From: Hallella mizrahii
GTDB taxonomy: Bacteria; Bacteroidota; Bacteroidia; Bacteroidales; Bacteroidaceae
Assembly (NCBI RefSeq): GCF_009695775.1
Contig: NZ_VUNG01000002.1
Coordinates: 62,001 to 126,000 of the forward strand
Direction of reading: 5' to 3'
Length of the DNA stretch: 64,000 bases
The position numbers and the translations under genes are program-made. How positions within the stretch are numbered: the first letter of the stretch is position 1; each line of letters starts with the position of its first letter. Positions 35,411 to 44,833 of this stretch are shown piece after piece. The notes beneath the pieces were generated by a model. That model did not search any database, was not told where the DNA came from, and saw only the letters and a list, made by a program, of their open reading frames with translations.

Positions 35411-36451
35411 ATGGAATTTACCGCAAAGCAAATAGCTCAGTTTGTACAGGGCACTATTGAAGGAGACGAGAACGCCAGCGTGCACACCTTTTCCAAGATA
35501 GAGGAGGGCACGGCAGGCTCTATTTCCTTTTTAGCCAATCCCAAGTATATCCACTATTTATATGATACCAAGTCCACCATTGTTTTGGTAGACTCACAGA
35601 TAAGCATCGACCGTCCGGTAGCCCCCACGCTCATTCGCGTAGACAACGCACGCGACTGTGTAGCCCGGTTATTACAGCTCTACGAGGCAGCCAAGCCCAA
35701 GAAGCATGGCATCGATCCCCTGGCCTTCGTATCTCCTAAGGCCAAAATCGGAAAGGATGTCTATGTGGGTGCCTTTGCTTATATCGCAGACGGCGTAACC
35801 ATCGGCGACGGCTCACAGATCTATCCCAATGTGACCATCATGGACAATGCCACTCTTGGCGACAACTGCCTGATCTATCCTCAGGTGAGCATCTATCACG
35901 ACTGCAAGCTTGGCAACAATGTCACGATCCATTCCGGCAGTGTCATCGGTGCCGATGGCTTCGGCTTCGCTCCCAACGCTCAGACTGGTCAGTACGACAA
36001 GATTCCTCAGATCGGCATCGTCACCATTGAGGATAATGTAGAAATCGGTGCCAATACTTGCATCGACAGATCAACGATGGGATCTACCTTCGTCAGAAAA
36101 GGCGTGAAGCTCGACAACCTTGTGCAGATCGCCCACAATACCGACATTGGAGAGAACACCGTGATGTCAGCACAGGTCGGTGTGGCTGGCTCCACCAAAG
36201 TAGGACAATGGTGCATGTTTGGCGGACAAGTCGGTGTCTCCGGACATATCACCATCGGCGACAAAGTGCTGCTGGGTGCCCAATCTGGTGCTCCATCTTC
36301 CCTCAAATCCAACCAGACCCTGATTGGCACTCCACCAATGCCTCAGTTCGCCTATTTCAAGAGTCAGGCGCTGTTCCAAAGACTTCCGGAAATCTACAAG
36401 CAGCTGAACGCATTGCAGAAAGAAGTGGAAGAACTGAAGAAGAAGTCATAA
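35411..36451 (+). CDS. lpxD: UDP-3-O-acylglucosamine N-acyltransferase
   Basis: 346 residues. The N-terminal uridine-binding domain (about 1-100) has [12 protein letters not shown]; a left-handed beta-helix of hexapeptide repeats fills about 105-310, with catalytic His242 in [13 protein letters not shown]-terminal helix ends the chain. It adds the second acyl chain in lipid A synthesis. lpxC-fabZ and lpxA follow, placing the early Raetz steps in one transcript. Confidence 0.95.
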   Translation: MEFTAKQIAQFVQGTIEGDENASVHTFSKIEEGTAGSISFLANPKYIHYLYDTKSTIVLVDSQISIDRPVAPTLIRVDNARDCVARLLQLYEAAKPKKHGIDPLAFVSPKAKIGKDVYVGAFAYIADGVTIGDGSQIYPNVTIMDNATLGDNCLIYPQVSIYHDCKLGNNVTIHSGSVIGADGFGFAPNAQTGQYDKIPQIGIVTIEDNVEIGANTCIDRSTMGSTFVRKGVKLDNLVQIAHNTDIGENTVMSAQVGVAGSTKVGQWCMFGGQVGVSGHITIGDKVLLGAQSGAPSSLKSNQTLIGTPPMPQFAYFKSQALFQRLPEIYKQLNALQKEVEELKKKS

Positions 36452-36530
36452 AACAGCAGACTTACATAATAACAAGTAAAATAACCTCAACAGAGCTTTA
36501 CACGCTTGATCGTTAAGCAACACAATAAAG

Positions 36531-37922
36531 ATGGATACAGAAAAGCAAAAAACGCTTGGTGGCAGTTTCTCTCTCTTTGGTAAGGGACTGCACACAGGTC
36601 TGAATCTCACTGTGACGTTCAATCCCGCACCGGAAAACACCGGCTATAAAATCCAACGCATCGACCTGGAAGGACAGCCCACTATCGAAGCAATTGCCGA
36701 AAACGTCGGTAATACAGAGCGTGGCACCGTTCTGCAGCAGGGAGACGTACGTGTCTCTACTGTTGAGCACGGCATGTCTGCCCTTTATGCAATGGGCATT
36801 GACAACTGCCTCATACAGGTCAATGGTCCCGAATTCCCCATTCTCGACGGTTCGGCTGCCATGTATGTCGAGCAAATCCAAAAGGTGGGCATCGTAGAGC
36901 AGAGCGCACCGAAGGACTATTATATCATCCGCAAGAAGATAGAAATCAAGGACGAAGAGAGCGGCTCATGCATCACCATTCTCCCGGATACAGATTTCTC
37001 CATCACGGCCATGTGCTCCTTCCCTTCGAAATTTATTTCCAGCCAGTTTGCCACACTCGACAAGATGGAGAACTATGCCGAAGAGATAGCACCAGCCCGT
37101 ACTTTCGTCTTCGTACGTGACATCGTGCCATTGCTCAACGCCAACCTCATCAAAGGCGGCGACCTCGACAATGCCATCGTCATCTACGAGAAACCCGAAG
37201 AGCAGGCTCAGCTCGACAAACTTGCCGACCTGCTGAAGGTGCCGCATATCGACGCCGCCAAGATCGGTTATATCCAGCACAAGCCACTCATGTGGGACAA
37301 CGAATGCACGCGCCATAAACTCCTTGACATCATTGGTGACATGGCCTTGATCGGCAAGCCCATCAAGGGACGCATCATTGCCACACGCCCCGGCCACACC
37401 ATCAACAACAAGTTCGCGCGTCTGATGCGTAAGGAAATCAGAAAGCATGAGGTGCAGGCTCCTATCTACGATCCCAATGAGGAGCCGCTGATCGACAACA
37501 TTCATATCCGTCAGCTACTCCCCCACCGTTATCCCATGCAACTCGTCGATAAGATTGTAGCCATGGGAGCAACAAGCATCGTCGGCGTGAAAAACGTCAC
37601 TGCCAACGAACCTTTCTTCCAAGGTCACTTCCCCGATGAGCCCGTCATGCCCGGCGTGCTGCAGATCGAGGCCATGGCACAGTGCGGTGGACTGCTCGTG
37701 CTCAGCCAGCTCGACGAACCCGAGAAATGGTCGACCTATTTCCTCAAGATCGATGACGTGAAGTTCCGTCATAAGGTTGTGCCGGGCGATACGCTGCTCT
37801 TCCGCGTAGAGCTGCTCGGTCCGGTGCGCCATGGCATCAGTTCCATGAAAGGATATATGTTCGTCGGTGATCATGTCGTGTCCGAAGCGACATTCACGGC
37901 TCAGATCGTCAAGAACAAATAA
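36531..37922 (+). CDS. lpxC/fabZ: Bifunctional LpxC deacetylase / FabZ dehydratase
   Basis: 463 residues, a fusion typical of Bacteroidetes. LpxC (about 1-305) has the zinc His80 in VSTVEHGMSALYA, HKLLDIIGDMALIG and the late general-acid His in GHTINNKF. FabZ (about 315-463) has LLPHRYPMQLVDKI and the catalytic segment FFQGHFPDEPVMPGVLQIEAMAQ. It deacetylates UDP-3-O-acyl-GlcNAc and dehydrates 3-hydroxyacyl-ACP. Joining them may balance lipid A and fatty-acid synthesis, which compete for hydroxyacyl-ACP. Confidence 0.96.
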   Translation: MDTEKQKTLGGSFSLFGKGLHTGLNLTVTFNPAPENTGYKIQRIDLEGQPTIEAIAENVGNTERGTVLQQGDVRVSTVEHGMSALYAMGIDNCLIQVNGPEFPILDGSAAMYVEQIQKVGIVEQSAPKDYYIIRKKIEIKDEESGSCITILPDTDFSITAMCSFPSKFISSQFATLDKMENYAEEIAPARTFVFVRDIVPLLNANLIKGGDLDNAIVIYEKPEEQAQLDKLADLLKVPHIDAAKIGYIQHKPLMWDNECTRHKLLDIIGDMALIGKPIKGRIIATRPGHTINNKFARLMRKEIRKHEVQAPIYDPNEEPLIDNIHIRQLLPHRYPMQLVDKIVAMGATSIVGVKNVTANEPFFQGHFPDEPVMPGVLQIEAMAQCGGLLVLSQLDEPEKWSTYFLKIDDVKFRHKVVPGDTLLFRVELLGPVRHGISSMKGYMFVGDHVVSEATFTAQIVKNK

Positions 37923-37958
37923 GCCCCTATATTAATCTCAAGACCACATTTACACAAA

Positions 37959-38729
37959 ATGAATCAGATTAGTCCTTTAGCATTTGTGCATCCCGAGGCC
38001 AAGTTAGGCGACAACAACGTCATCGGCCCCTTCTGCTACATCGACAAAAATACAGTACTGGGTGACAACAACGTGATGCAAAACAGCGTCACGATCAACT
38101 ACGGTGCCCGCATCGGCAATAACAACGAGTTCTTCCCAGGTGCCAGCATATCCACCAAGCCACAAGATCTCAAGTTCAAGGGCGAGGAGACCATCTGCGA
38201 GATCGGCGATAACAACAGCATTCGCGAAAACGTGACCATCTCCCGTGGCACAGCCTCAAAAGGCACTACACGCGTGGGCAACAACAACCTGCTGATGGAA
38301 AACATGCACATCGCCCATGACTGTTTCTTTGGCAACGGACTGATCATCGGCAATTCCACCAAGTTTGCCGGTGAGGTCACCTGCGACGACTTCGCTGTGA
38401 TCAGTGCCGAGATCCTCTGTCATCAGTTCTGCCACATCGGCGGCTACGTGATGATCCAGGGCGGTTGCCGTTTCAGCCAGGATATTCCTCCTTATATTAT
38501 AGCTGGCAAAGAGCCTACCCGCTACTGCGGTGTCAACCTTGTAGGGCTGCGCCGTCATGGTTTCAGCAACGATCTGATTGAGCTCATCCACAACGCCTAT
38601 CGTCTGCTCTATTCCGAGGGCATCCTCAAAGATGGCATCAAGAAGATCAAGAGCGAACTGCAGATGACACCCGAAATCCAATATATCTGCGACTTTGTCG
38701 AGTCTTCCAAGCGTGGCATCATCAGATGA
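37959..38729 (+). CDS. lpxA: UDP-N-acetylglucosamine acyltransferase
   Basis: 256 residues, the normal length. Hexapeptide left-handed helix (about 5-185), with the catalytic His120 in MENMHIAHDCFFGN and YCGVNLVGLRRHGFS before the C-terminal helical domain. It starts lipid A synthesis with a 3-hydroxyacyl chain. It follows lpxC-fabZ by 36 bp. Confidence 0.96.
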   Translation: MNQISPLAFVHPEAKLGDNNVIGPFCYIDKNTVLGDNNVMQNSVTINYGARIGNNNEFFPGASISTKPQDLKFKGEETICEIGDNNSIRENVTISRGTASKGTTRVGNNNLLMENMHIAHDCFFGNGLIIGNSTKFAGEVTCDDFAVISAEILCHQFCHIGGYVMIQGGCRFSQDIPPYIIAGKEPTRYCGVNLVGLRRHGFSNDLIELIHNAYRLLYSEGILKDGIKKIKSELQMTPEIQYICDFVESSKRGIIR

Positions 38730-38750
38730 TGAGACCTTTCGCCCGAAGAG

Positions 38751-38804
38751 ATGAACACATACAACGATGAAGTCAAGAAACTATTGTCATTCTCTAAGAG
38801 TTAG
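38751..38804 (+). CDS. Candidate 17-codon leader peptide upstream of miaA
   Basis: ATG at 38751, 5 nt after a purine-rich GAAG, encoding MNTYNDEVKKLLSFSKS and stopping at 38802-38804. Its stop lies within the left arm of the hairpin upstream of miaA. Codons 12-15 are TTG TCA TTC TCT, four UNN codons in a row, with TAC at codon 4. MiaA modifies A37 of tRNAs that read UNN codons. This is a candidate regulatory leader; it could also be a chance ORF. Confidence 0.35.
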   Translation: MNTYNDEVKKLLSFSKS

Positions 38805-38837
38805 GAGCAGCTTTGCCCCTAACTCATTTTCCTTTTT
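38798..38837 (+). terminator. Hairpin with T-rich tail directly before miaA
   Basis: GAGTTAGG (38798-38805) pairs with CCTAACTC (38818-38825), and a T-rich tail runs up to the miaA ATG at 38838. No TAnnTTTG box is seen between it and lpxA, so miaA seems to depend on read-through. It is either the lipid A operon terminator or an attenuator of miaA. Confidence 0.65.
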
Positions 38838-39752
38838 ATGAAAACACTCTTCGTCGTCCTTGGCCCAACAGGTGTTGGCAAGACTGAGCTATGCCTTTCC
38901 ATAGCCCGATATCTCCATTCCCCCATCATCAATGCCGACTCCCGGCAGATCTTCAAAGAGATTCCTATCGGCACCGCCGCCCCTACAGCAGAGCAGCAGC
39001 AGAGCGTCCGCCATTATTTCGTGGGCAACCACAGCCTTCAGGACTACTACAGCGCCTCGATGTACGAGCAGGATGCCATGAAGCTCATCACCCGCTTGTT
39101 CAGTGGTGAGGAAGGCGGCTGTGCGCACGACAGGCTTTTGCTCTCCGGGGGCAGCATGATGTATATCGATGCCGTTTGCAATGGCATTGACGACATCCCG
39201 ACTGTGCCCGAAGATATCCGCGAGAACCTCAAGCGCCGGTTGGCCGACGAAGGTCTTCCCGCCCTTGTCGAACAGCTCCGTCAACTCGATCCCGTGCACT
39301 GGGCTATCGTCGACCGCAACAATCCCCGCCGCGTCGTCCACGCTTTAGAGATCTGCCTCGCTACCGGCAAGACCTACACCTCATTCCGCACCCATCAGAA
39401 GAAGCAACGGCCTTTCAACATCGTCAAGATAGGGCTCAACCGCCCACGCGAGGAACTCTACGAGCGCATCAACGCCCGAGTACTGAAGATGATCGACAAA
39501 GGCCTTGAGCAGGAAGCCAGAACAGTGTTTCCCCTTCGTCATCTCAACTCGCTCAACACCGTGGGCTATAAGGAGTTGTTTGCCTACTTCGACGGCCGCA
39601 TCCCCAAAGAAGAAGCCATCCGACAGATACAGTCCAACACACGACAGTATATGCGCAAGCAACTCACATGGTTCAAGAAAGATGATGCTATCCAATGGTT
39701 CTCTCCCGACAATATTGAAGATATCTTAAAATATATAGATTCCGTGTCATAA
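38838..39752 (+). CDS. miaA: tRNA dimethylallyltransferase
   Basis: 304 residues. P-loop LGPTGVGKTELCL (about 8-20), INADSRQIFKEIPIGTA with the catalytic Asp, and NTVGYKELFAYFDGR near the C-terminus. It adds the dimethylallyl group to A37 of tRNAs that read UNN codons. It begins directly after a terminator-like hairpin and a candidate leader peptide. Confidence 0.96.
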   Translation: MKTLFVVLGPTGVGKTELCLSIARYLHSPIINADSRQIFKEIPIGTAAPTAEQQQSVRHYFVGNHSLQDYYSASMYEQDAMKLITRLFSGEEGGCAHDRLLLSGGSMMYIDAVCNGIDDIPTVPEDIRENLKRRLADEGLPALVEQLRQLDPVHWAIVDRNNPRRVVHALEICLATGKTYTSFRTHQKKQRPFNIVKIGLNRPREELYERINARVLKMIDKGLEQEARTVFPLRHLNSLNTVGYKELFAYFDGRIPKEEAIRQIQSNTRQYMRKQLTWFKKDDAIQWFSPDNIEDILKYIDSVS

Positions 39753-39768
39753 TCAACTATTATTTTAT

Positions 39769-39776
39769 TACTTTTG
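39769..39776 (+). promoter_or_regulatory. -7 box upstream of the penicillin-binding protein gene
   Basis: TACTTTTG, about 100 bp before the ATG at 39878. The -33 region is not convincing. Confidence 0.45.
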
Positions 39777-39877
39777 TAAACAACAGAGCCACCCCATATA
39801 ATCACACACAGAGATGCGCGTTCATGCCGTCAACGACAAGGTGTTGCACTCTGTAGTCACGCGATAACAGAAAGAAA

Positions 39878-42439
39878 ATGAGAAAATTAAGATCTTTCAT
39901 GAGTTGGTGCTGGAGAAAGGCACGCAACTTCTGGCCTTGGTACAAATCGCTCTACAAAGGACGAAAGTGGTATACCAAAACACTCATCGCCTTTGTGTCC
40001 TGTATCGTGGCCTTCCTGCTTTATTTAGGTGCCGTAGACATCAACTTCCTTTGGCTGTTCGGCAAGAGCCCCGGCTATTTCTCGGGCATCATGGATCCTC
40101 AGACCAGCCAGGCCTCCGAGATCTATGCTGCCGACGGCACGCTCATTGGCAAGTTCTTCAATGAAAACCGCTCCCCCGTGAAATACGAAGAAATCAATCC
40201 TTATTTCTTCAAAGCACTCATCGATACCGAGGACGAGCGATACTACAAGCGTCCACGCGGCATGGCTGTCGACCCGATAGGTATCTTCAGTGCCATGAAA
40301 GACGCTGTGCTCCGCCACGACGGTCGCGGTGCTTCGACAATATCGCAGCAGCTGGCCAAGAACATGTTCCGCGTGCGCTCTCAGTATTCCACCGGTCTGT
40401 TGGGCAAGATCCCCGGGCTGAAGATTCTCATTGTCAAGAGCAAGGAGTGGATCATCGCCACCAAGTTGGAGACGGTCTTCAACAAGAAAGAGATCATCAC
40501 CATGTACGCCAACACCGTAGACTTCGGTTCTAACGCCTACGGCATCAAGACCGCTGCCAAGACCTATTTCGACACCACGCCGAAAGAGCTGACCACCGAG
40601 CAGTGCGCTCTGTTGGTCGGTATGCTCAAGGCCACCACGATGTACAACCCGCGTACCAATCCCAAGAACAGTCTGGCACGCCGCAACACCGTGCTCCACA
40701 ACCTTTATACCCACAGAGACCTCACCCGTGAGGAGTGTGATTCCTTACAGCAGATTCCCATCCAACTCCATTTCAAAGTGGAGGAGAACTACGATGGACA
40801 GGCCATGTACTTCCGTGAGGCTATCGCCAACGAACTCCAGGACTGGTGCAAGGAAAATGGCTATGACCTCTACAGCAGTGGTCTGAAGATCTACACCACA
40901 CTGGATCCTAAGATGCAGAAATACGCAGAGGAAGCTGTGCTCAAGCAAATGAAAAATGTTCAGCGCAACTTCGACAGCGAATGGGGAGCCAACAAGAAAA
41001 GTGTCTGCTGGTATGACGAGAATGGCAACGAGGTGCCTCATTTCATTGAGGACATCGCCCAGCGACTGCCGCAGTACAAGCAACTCTTGGCTAAATATGC
41101 CAACAACCCCGACTCTGTCTCTTACTACATGAACAAGCCCCACATGGTCAAGCTCTTTGACTATGACAAGGGTACTGTAGAGAAGGAGATGTCCTCGCTC
41201 GACTCTATCCGCTATATGGTGCATTTCATGCACTGTGCCATGGTGGCCATGGAACCTGAGACTGGTGCCATCCGCGCCTACGTGGGTGATGTAGACTTCA
41301 AGACATGGAAATTCGACAAGGCCGAGGCTACTCACCAGCCGGGTTCCACCTTCAAGCTCTTTGTCTATACCGAAGCCATGAACCAGGGACTCACGCCCTG
41401 CGACAAGCGCCGCGACGAGTATATCTCCATGCAGGTCTACGACAAGAAAAAACATGAGATGACCACTTGGACACCTACCAATGCCAACGGCACGTTCTCC
41501 GGTGACTCGCTGACACTGCGCAGTGCCTTTGCCCGAAGCATCAACTCCGTAGCCGTACGTGTCGGTCAGGAGGTCGGCATCAAGCGCATCATCGAGACTG
41601 CTCAGGCCATGGGCATCAAGAGTCCGCTCGACGACGAGCCCTCATTGGCTTTGGGCTCCAGCGACGTGAAGCTGCCCGAACTGCTCAACGCCTATTGCGT
41701 GGTTGCAGACAACGGCCGTCACCACGATCCCGTCATGGTCACACGCATCGTAGACAAAGACGGCAACGAAGTCTATACCGACAACAGTCAGGCTACGCAG
41801 GTCATCCCCGTGAAGAGCGCATACCTCATGCAGCAAATGCTCATGGCCGGTACGCATGATCCGGGCGGCACCTCCACCTCGCTCTCCTCCGCCGACTACG
41901 CTGGCTCTTTCTTCCGCGACACCGATTTCGGCGGCAAGACCGGTACGTCCAACAGCCACGCCGATGCCTGGTTCATGGCCGTCAGTCCTAAGCTCTGCGT
42001 CGGCGCGTGGGTAGGCGGCGAATACCGCAGCATCCACTTCAAGAGCGGTCGTCTGGGACAAGGCTCACGCTCCGCGCTGCCTATCTGCGGATACTTCATC
42101 AAGTCGGTCTTCAGCGACCCCGCCTATAAAAAATACCATGGTCACTTCGCCAAGCCCGATGATGAGAGCATCACCTCGAGCATGTACAACTGCGTGACCT
42201 ACATTGCTCCTGTCAAGCACGACACTGTCCGCCACGACAGCGCGCACTTCGTCAGCAACGAGGAGGTGATCCTTGACGAGGACGGCAACCCGGTCGAGGA
42301 GCCGCAAGGACAGACTTCGTCTTCCACAAGTTCCTCTTCTGCTACGACAGGCAGCAAGACAGGCAGCAAGACCGACGACAATAAAAATACCAAGAAACAC
42401 AAAAAGACAACCGAAGAGGTCAACTTCAACAATTTGTAA
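39878..42439 (+). CDS. Class A penicillin-binding protein (PBP1a type)
   Basis: 853 residues. A basic cytoplasmic head, one TM helix (about 35-55), then a GT51 glycosyltransferase domain with catalytic Glu118 in IDTEDERYY and ASTISQQLAKNMFR. The transpeptidase domain carries Ser490/Lys493 in PGSTFK, the SIN motif in ARSINSVAV and KTG in GGKTGTSNSH. The tail after about 815 is Ser/Thr/Lys-rich and disordered-looking. It polymerises and cross-links peptidoglycan. Its direct neighbour downstream is a helicase, 21 bp away. Confidence 0.95.
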   Translation: MRKLRSFMSWCWRKARNFWPWYKSLYKGRKWYTKTLIAFVSCIVAFLLYLGAVDINFLWLFGKSPGYFSGIMDPQTSQASEIYAADGTLIGKFFNENRSPVKYEEINPYFFKALIDTEDERYYKRPRGMAVDPIGIFSAMKDAVLRHDGRGASTISQQLAKNMFRVRSQYSTGLLGKIPGLKILIVKSKEWIIATKLETVFNKKEIITMYANTVDFGSNAYGIKTAAKTYFDTTPKELTTEQCALLVGMLKATTMYNPRTNPKNSLARRNTVLHNLYTHRDLTREECDSLQQIPIQLHFKVEENYDGQAMYFREAIANELQDWCKENGYDLYSSGLKIYTTLDPKMQKYAEEAVLKQMKNVQRNFDSEWGANKKSVCWYDENGNEVPHFIEDIAQRLPQYKQLLAKYANNPDSVSYYMNKPHMVKLFDYDKGTVEKEMSSLDSIRYMVHFMHCAMVAMEPETGAIRAYVGDVDFKTWKFDKAEATHQPGSTFKLFVYTEAMNQGLTPCDKRRDEYISMQVYDKKKHEMTTWTPTNANGTFSGDSLTLRSAFARSINSVAVRVGQEVGIKRIIETAQAMGIKSPLDDEPSLALGSSDVKLPELLNAYCVVADNGRHHDPVMVTRIVDKDGNEVYTDNSQATQVIPVKSAYLMQQMLMAGTHDPGGTSTSLSSADYAGSFFRDTDFGGKTGTSNSHADAWFMAVSPKLCVGAWVGGEYRSIHFKSGRLGQGSRSALPICGYFIKSVFSDPAYKKYHGHFAKPDDESITSSMYNCVTYIAPVKHDTVRHDSAHFVSNEEVILDEDGNPVEEPQGQTSSSTSSSSATTGSKTGSKTDDNKNTKKHKKTTEEVNFNNL

Positions 42440-42460
42440 AGTTCAAGACCCTACGATTTC

Positions 42461-44305
42461 ATGAACGATCATCACGACGATCCTATCGATTTGGAGAACC
42501 CGGAGATGCAACAGGCTCTCCAAATCATACAGTTTACCCATCGCTCGCTTTTCCTCACCGGAAAGGCGGGGACGGGTAAATCTACTTTTCTCAGATACGT
42601 TGCCGCCCACACCAAGAAGAAACACGTCATCCTCGCCCCGACAGGCATTGCCGCCATCAACGCCGGTGGCTCCACGCTCCATAGTTTCTTCAAGATTCCT
42701 TTTCATCCGCTCGTTCCCAATGACATCCGATACACTGTCAGGCATCTGCGGGACACCTTGAAATACAATGCCGAGAAGATCAAGATCATCAAAAGCCTCG
42801 AGCTGATCATCATCGATGAGGTGAGCATGGTTCGCGCTGACATCATCGACTTCATCGACAAGGTGCTACGTGTCTATTGCCACCGCATGCGCGAGCCTTT
42901 CGGAGGCAAGCAGCTGTTGCTCGTCGGCGATGTCTACCAGCTGGAGCCTGTCGTCAAGGAGGAAGACCGGCAGCTGCTCAGCCCCTTCTACCGCTCCGCC
43001 TTCTTCTTCGAGGCTCATGTCTTCCAGCAACTGCAATTGGTATCTATTGAACTGCGAAAGGTCTACCGGCAAAGTGATCCCACCTTTCTACATATCCTCG
43101 ACCACATCCGCTCCGCGCAGGTGACCGATGCGGATCTGCAGCGACTCAATCTACAAGTGGAAAGCACAGGTCATCTTCCCCCGTCCTCCCCCGCCACGCT
43201 CTCTGAAGCCAAGGACAGCCAACAGCTATCAGAGTCGTCAGCACCTTCCGTCGGCAACAAGGAAGGAGGGAAAAACCAAAGCAATGAGCTTTCCATCACG
43301 CTCTCCACCCGCCGCGACACGGTCGATTTCATCAATGAGAAAAAGTTGGCACTACTTCCCGGCAACCCAGCCGTCTTCATGGGCATGATAGAGGGCGAGT
43401 TTCCGCTCAACAGCCTCCCCACCCCACAGGAGCTGCATCTGAAGCTGGGCGCACAGGTGCTGTTTGTCAAGAACGACAGAGAGCGCCGCTGGGTCAACGG
43501 CACCCTGGGCACCATCATCGCCTTTGACGAAGACGAGCAGGAGCATATCCTCGTCAGAACCGAGGACGGCGAGGAGGTGGATGTGGAACGCGAGATTTGG
43601 AGCAACATGCAATACTCCTACAACGAGCAGGAGAAAAAGATAGAAGAGAAGGAGTTGGGGACCTATACCCAGTTCCCCTTGCGGCTGGCTTGGGCCATCA
43701 CTGTCCACAAGAGTCAGGGACTCACCTTCAACCACGTGCGCATCGACTTCACGGGTGGTGTCTTCGCCGGTGGTCAGACCTACGTGGCACTCTCGCGCTG
43801 CCGTTCCTTGGAGGGCATCACATTGAAGGATCCTATCCAGCGCAGCGAGATCTTTGTCCGGCAGGATGTCGTGGACTATGCCAAGAGCAACTACAACAAC
43901 ACGCAGATCATCAGCAAGGCCTTGCAGCAGTCCAAGGCCGACAAGGAATACTTCGATGCCGTCTGTGCCTTTGACAAGGGCGACATGCAGGGCGCGCTGG
44001 ATCATTTCTTCATCGCCATCCACAGCCGCTACGACATCGAGAAGCCGATAGCGAAAAGATATATCCGCCGCAAGCTCGACATCATCAACCGGCAGCAGAG
44101 ACAGATCGAGGCACTGAAGGAGAAAGAAAAGGAAACCAAGGAATTCCTCAAGCACCTCGCCGCCGAATATGTCATCATGGGCAAGGAGTGCGAGCACGAG
44201 GGCATCACCGAGGCCGCCATCCGCAACTACGAGAAGGCACTCAAGCTCTACCCAGAATACCCGCACATCGCGGAAAAGCTCAAAAAACTAAAAAAGAAGA
44301 AATGA
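42461..44305 (+). CDS. PIF1-like SF1 helicase with C-terminal TPR-like tail
   Basis: 614 residues. Motif I is TGKAGTGKST (33-42), motif Ia APTGIAAINAGGSTLHSFF, motif II IIIDEVSM, motif III LLLVGDVYQLEPV, and the C-terminal motifs are FPLRLAWAITVHKSQGLTF and TYVALSRC. A low-complexity Ser/Gln/Lys insert lies at about 235-270. The last 140 residues are helical with a TPR-like repeat (YVIMGKECEHEGITEAAIRNYEKALKLYP). Probably an ATP-dependent 5'-3' DNA helicase. Confidence 0.88.
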   Translation: MNDHHDDPIDLENPEMQQALQIIQFTHRSLFLTGKAGTGKSTFLRYVAAHTKKKHVILAPTGIAAINAGGSTLHSFFKIPFHPLVPNDIRYTVRHLRDTLKYNAEKIKIIKSLELIIIDEVSMVRADIIDFIDKVLRVYCHRMREPFGGKQLLLVGDVYQLEPVVKEEDRQLLSPFYRSAFFFEAHVFQQLQLVSIELRKVYRQSDPTFLHILDHIRSAQVTDADLQRLNLQVESTGHLPPSSPATLSEAKDSQQLSESSAPSVGNKEGGKNQSNELSITLSTRRDTVDFINEKKLALLPGNPAVFMGMIEGEFPLNSLPTPQELHLKLGAQVLFVKNDRERRWVNGTLGTIIAFDEDEQEHILVRTEDGEEVDVEREIWSNMQYSYNEQEKKIEEKELGTYTQFPLRLAWAITVHKSQGLTFNHVRIDFTGGVFAGGQTYVALSRCRSLEGITLKDPIQRSEIFVRQDVVDYAKSNYNNTQIISKALQQSKADKEYFDAVCAFDKGDMQGALDHFFIAIHSRYDIEKPIAKRYIRRKLDIINRQQRQIEALKEKEKETKEFLKHLAAEYVIMGKECEHEGITEAAIRNYEKALKLYPEYPHIAEKLKKLKKKK

Positions 44306-44314
44306 CTGCATCTG

Positions 44315-44378
44315 CAAGATAAAATAAACTTCCAGCACTATGTCCACAGACATAATCCTGGAAGTTTATTTTATCTTG
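44315..44378. terminator. 21-bp cruciform between convergent genes
   Basis: A perfect 21-bp inverted repeat (44315-44335 with 44358-44378), with a further TATGTC/GACATA stem inside the loop. It is AT-rich with T-rich ends on both strands, so it can end both transcripts. The minus-strand stop codon (44373-44371) lies within its right arm. Confidence 0.8.
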
Positions 44379-44814
44379 TTTTCCTCCTTGCCATCCTTTT
44401 AAACGCCTGGCGATGGAACTTTTCCTCAGCCTTGATGACAGCGAGCACCTTGCCGGGAGAGAGCACCTTGCAGAATTTCAGATGATATTCCTGTTGGATC
44501 TTCTTCATCTCCACCTCTATCTTGTCGCACTCCTTGATGGTCTTGAGGCTTGCCGCATCATTGCTGGTGTCGGTATGAGCATAAAATCTCATCTTTCCGA
44601 ACAGCGCGCGTTGCTTGTTTTGCATCTCCCTGAACAGAGGGAAAAAGCGTGAAGCCTCCATAGGTGTCAATCCCACCTCAGTAGTGATAAACTGCTCCAT
44701 GTCCGCCTCAAACTTTGCGGGATTGAAACGGGGCGGCTGCGGTGGTTGCGCAAAGGCGACCAGAGACAGGAGCATGGTCACCATCCACAGTCCTAATCGT
44801 TGCTTCATATTCTT
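44371..44814 (-). CDS. Small periplasmic Spy/CpxP-like protein
   Basis: 147 residues from the ATG at 44814 (an ATG nine bases on and an upstream one at 44859 are alternatives). Signal peptide to about 25 (LLSLVAFAQ), then a Pro-rich segment and a helical domain (FEADMEQFITTEVGLTPMEASRFFPLFREMQNKQRALFGKM, KMKKIQQEYHLKFCKVLSPGKV). The pattern resembles Spy/CpxP-type periplasmic stress proteins. It is the last gene of the sigma-factor operon and could sense or buffer misfolded envelope proteins (inference). Confidence 0.7.
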   Translation of the reverse strand, partial: KNMKQRLGLWMVTMLLSLVAFAQPPQPPRFNPAKFEADMEQFITTEVGLTPMEASRFFPLFREMQNKQRALFGKMRFYAHTDTSNDAASLKTIKECDKIEVEMKKIQQEYHLKFCKVLSPGKVLAVIKAEEKFHRQAFKRMARRKTR

Positions 44815-44833
44815 CATTCTGTTTTCTATTCTT

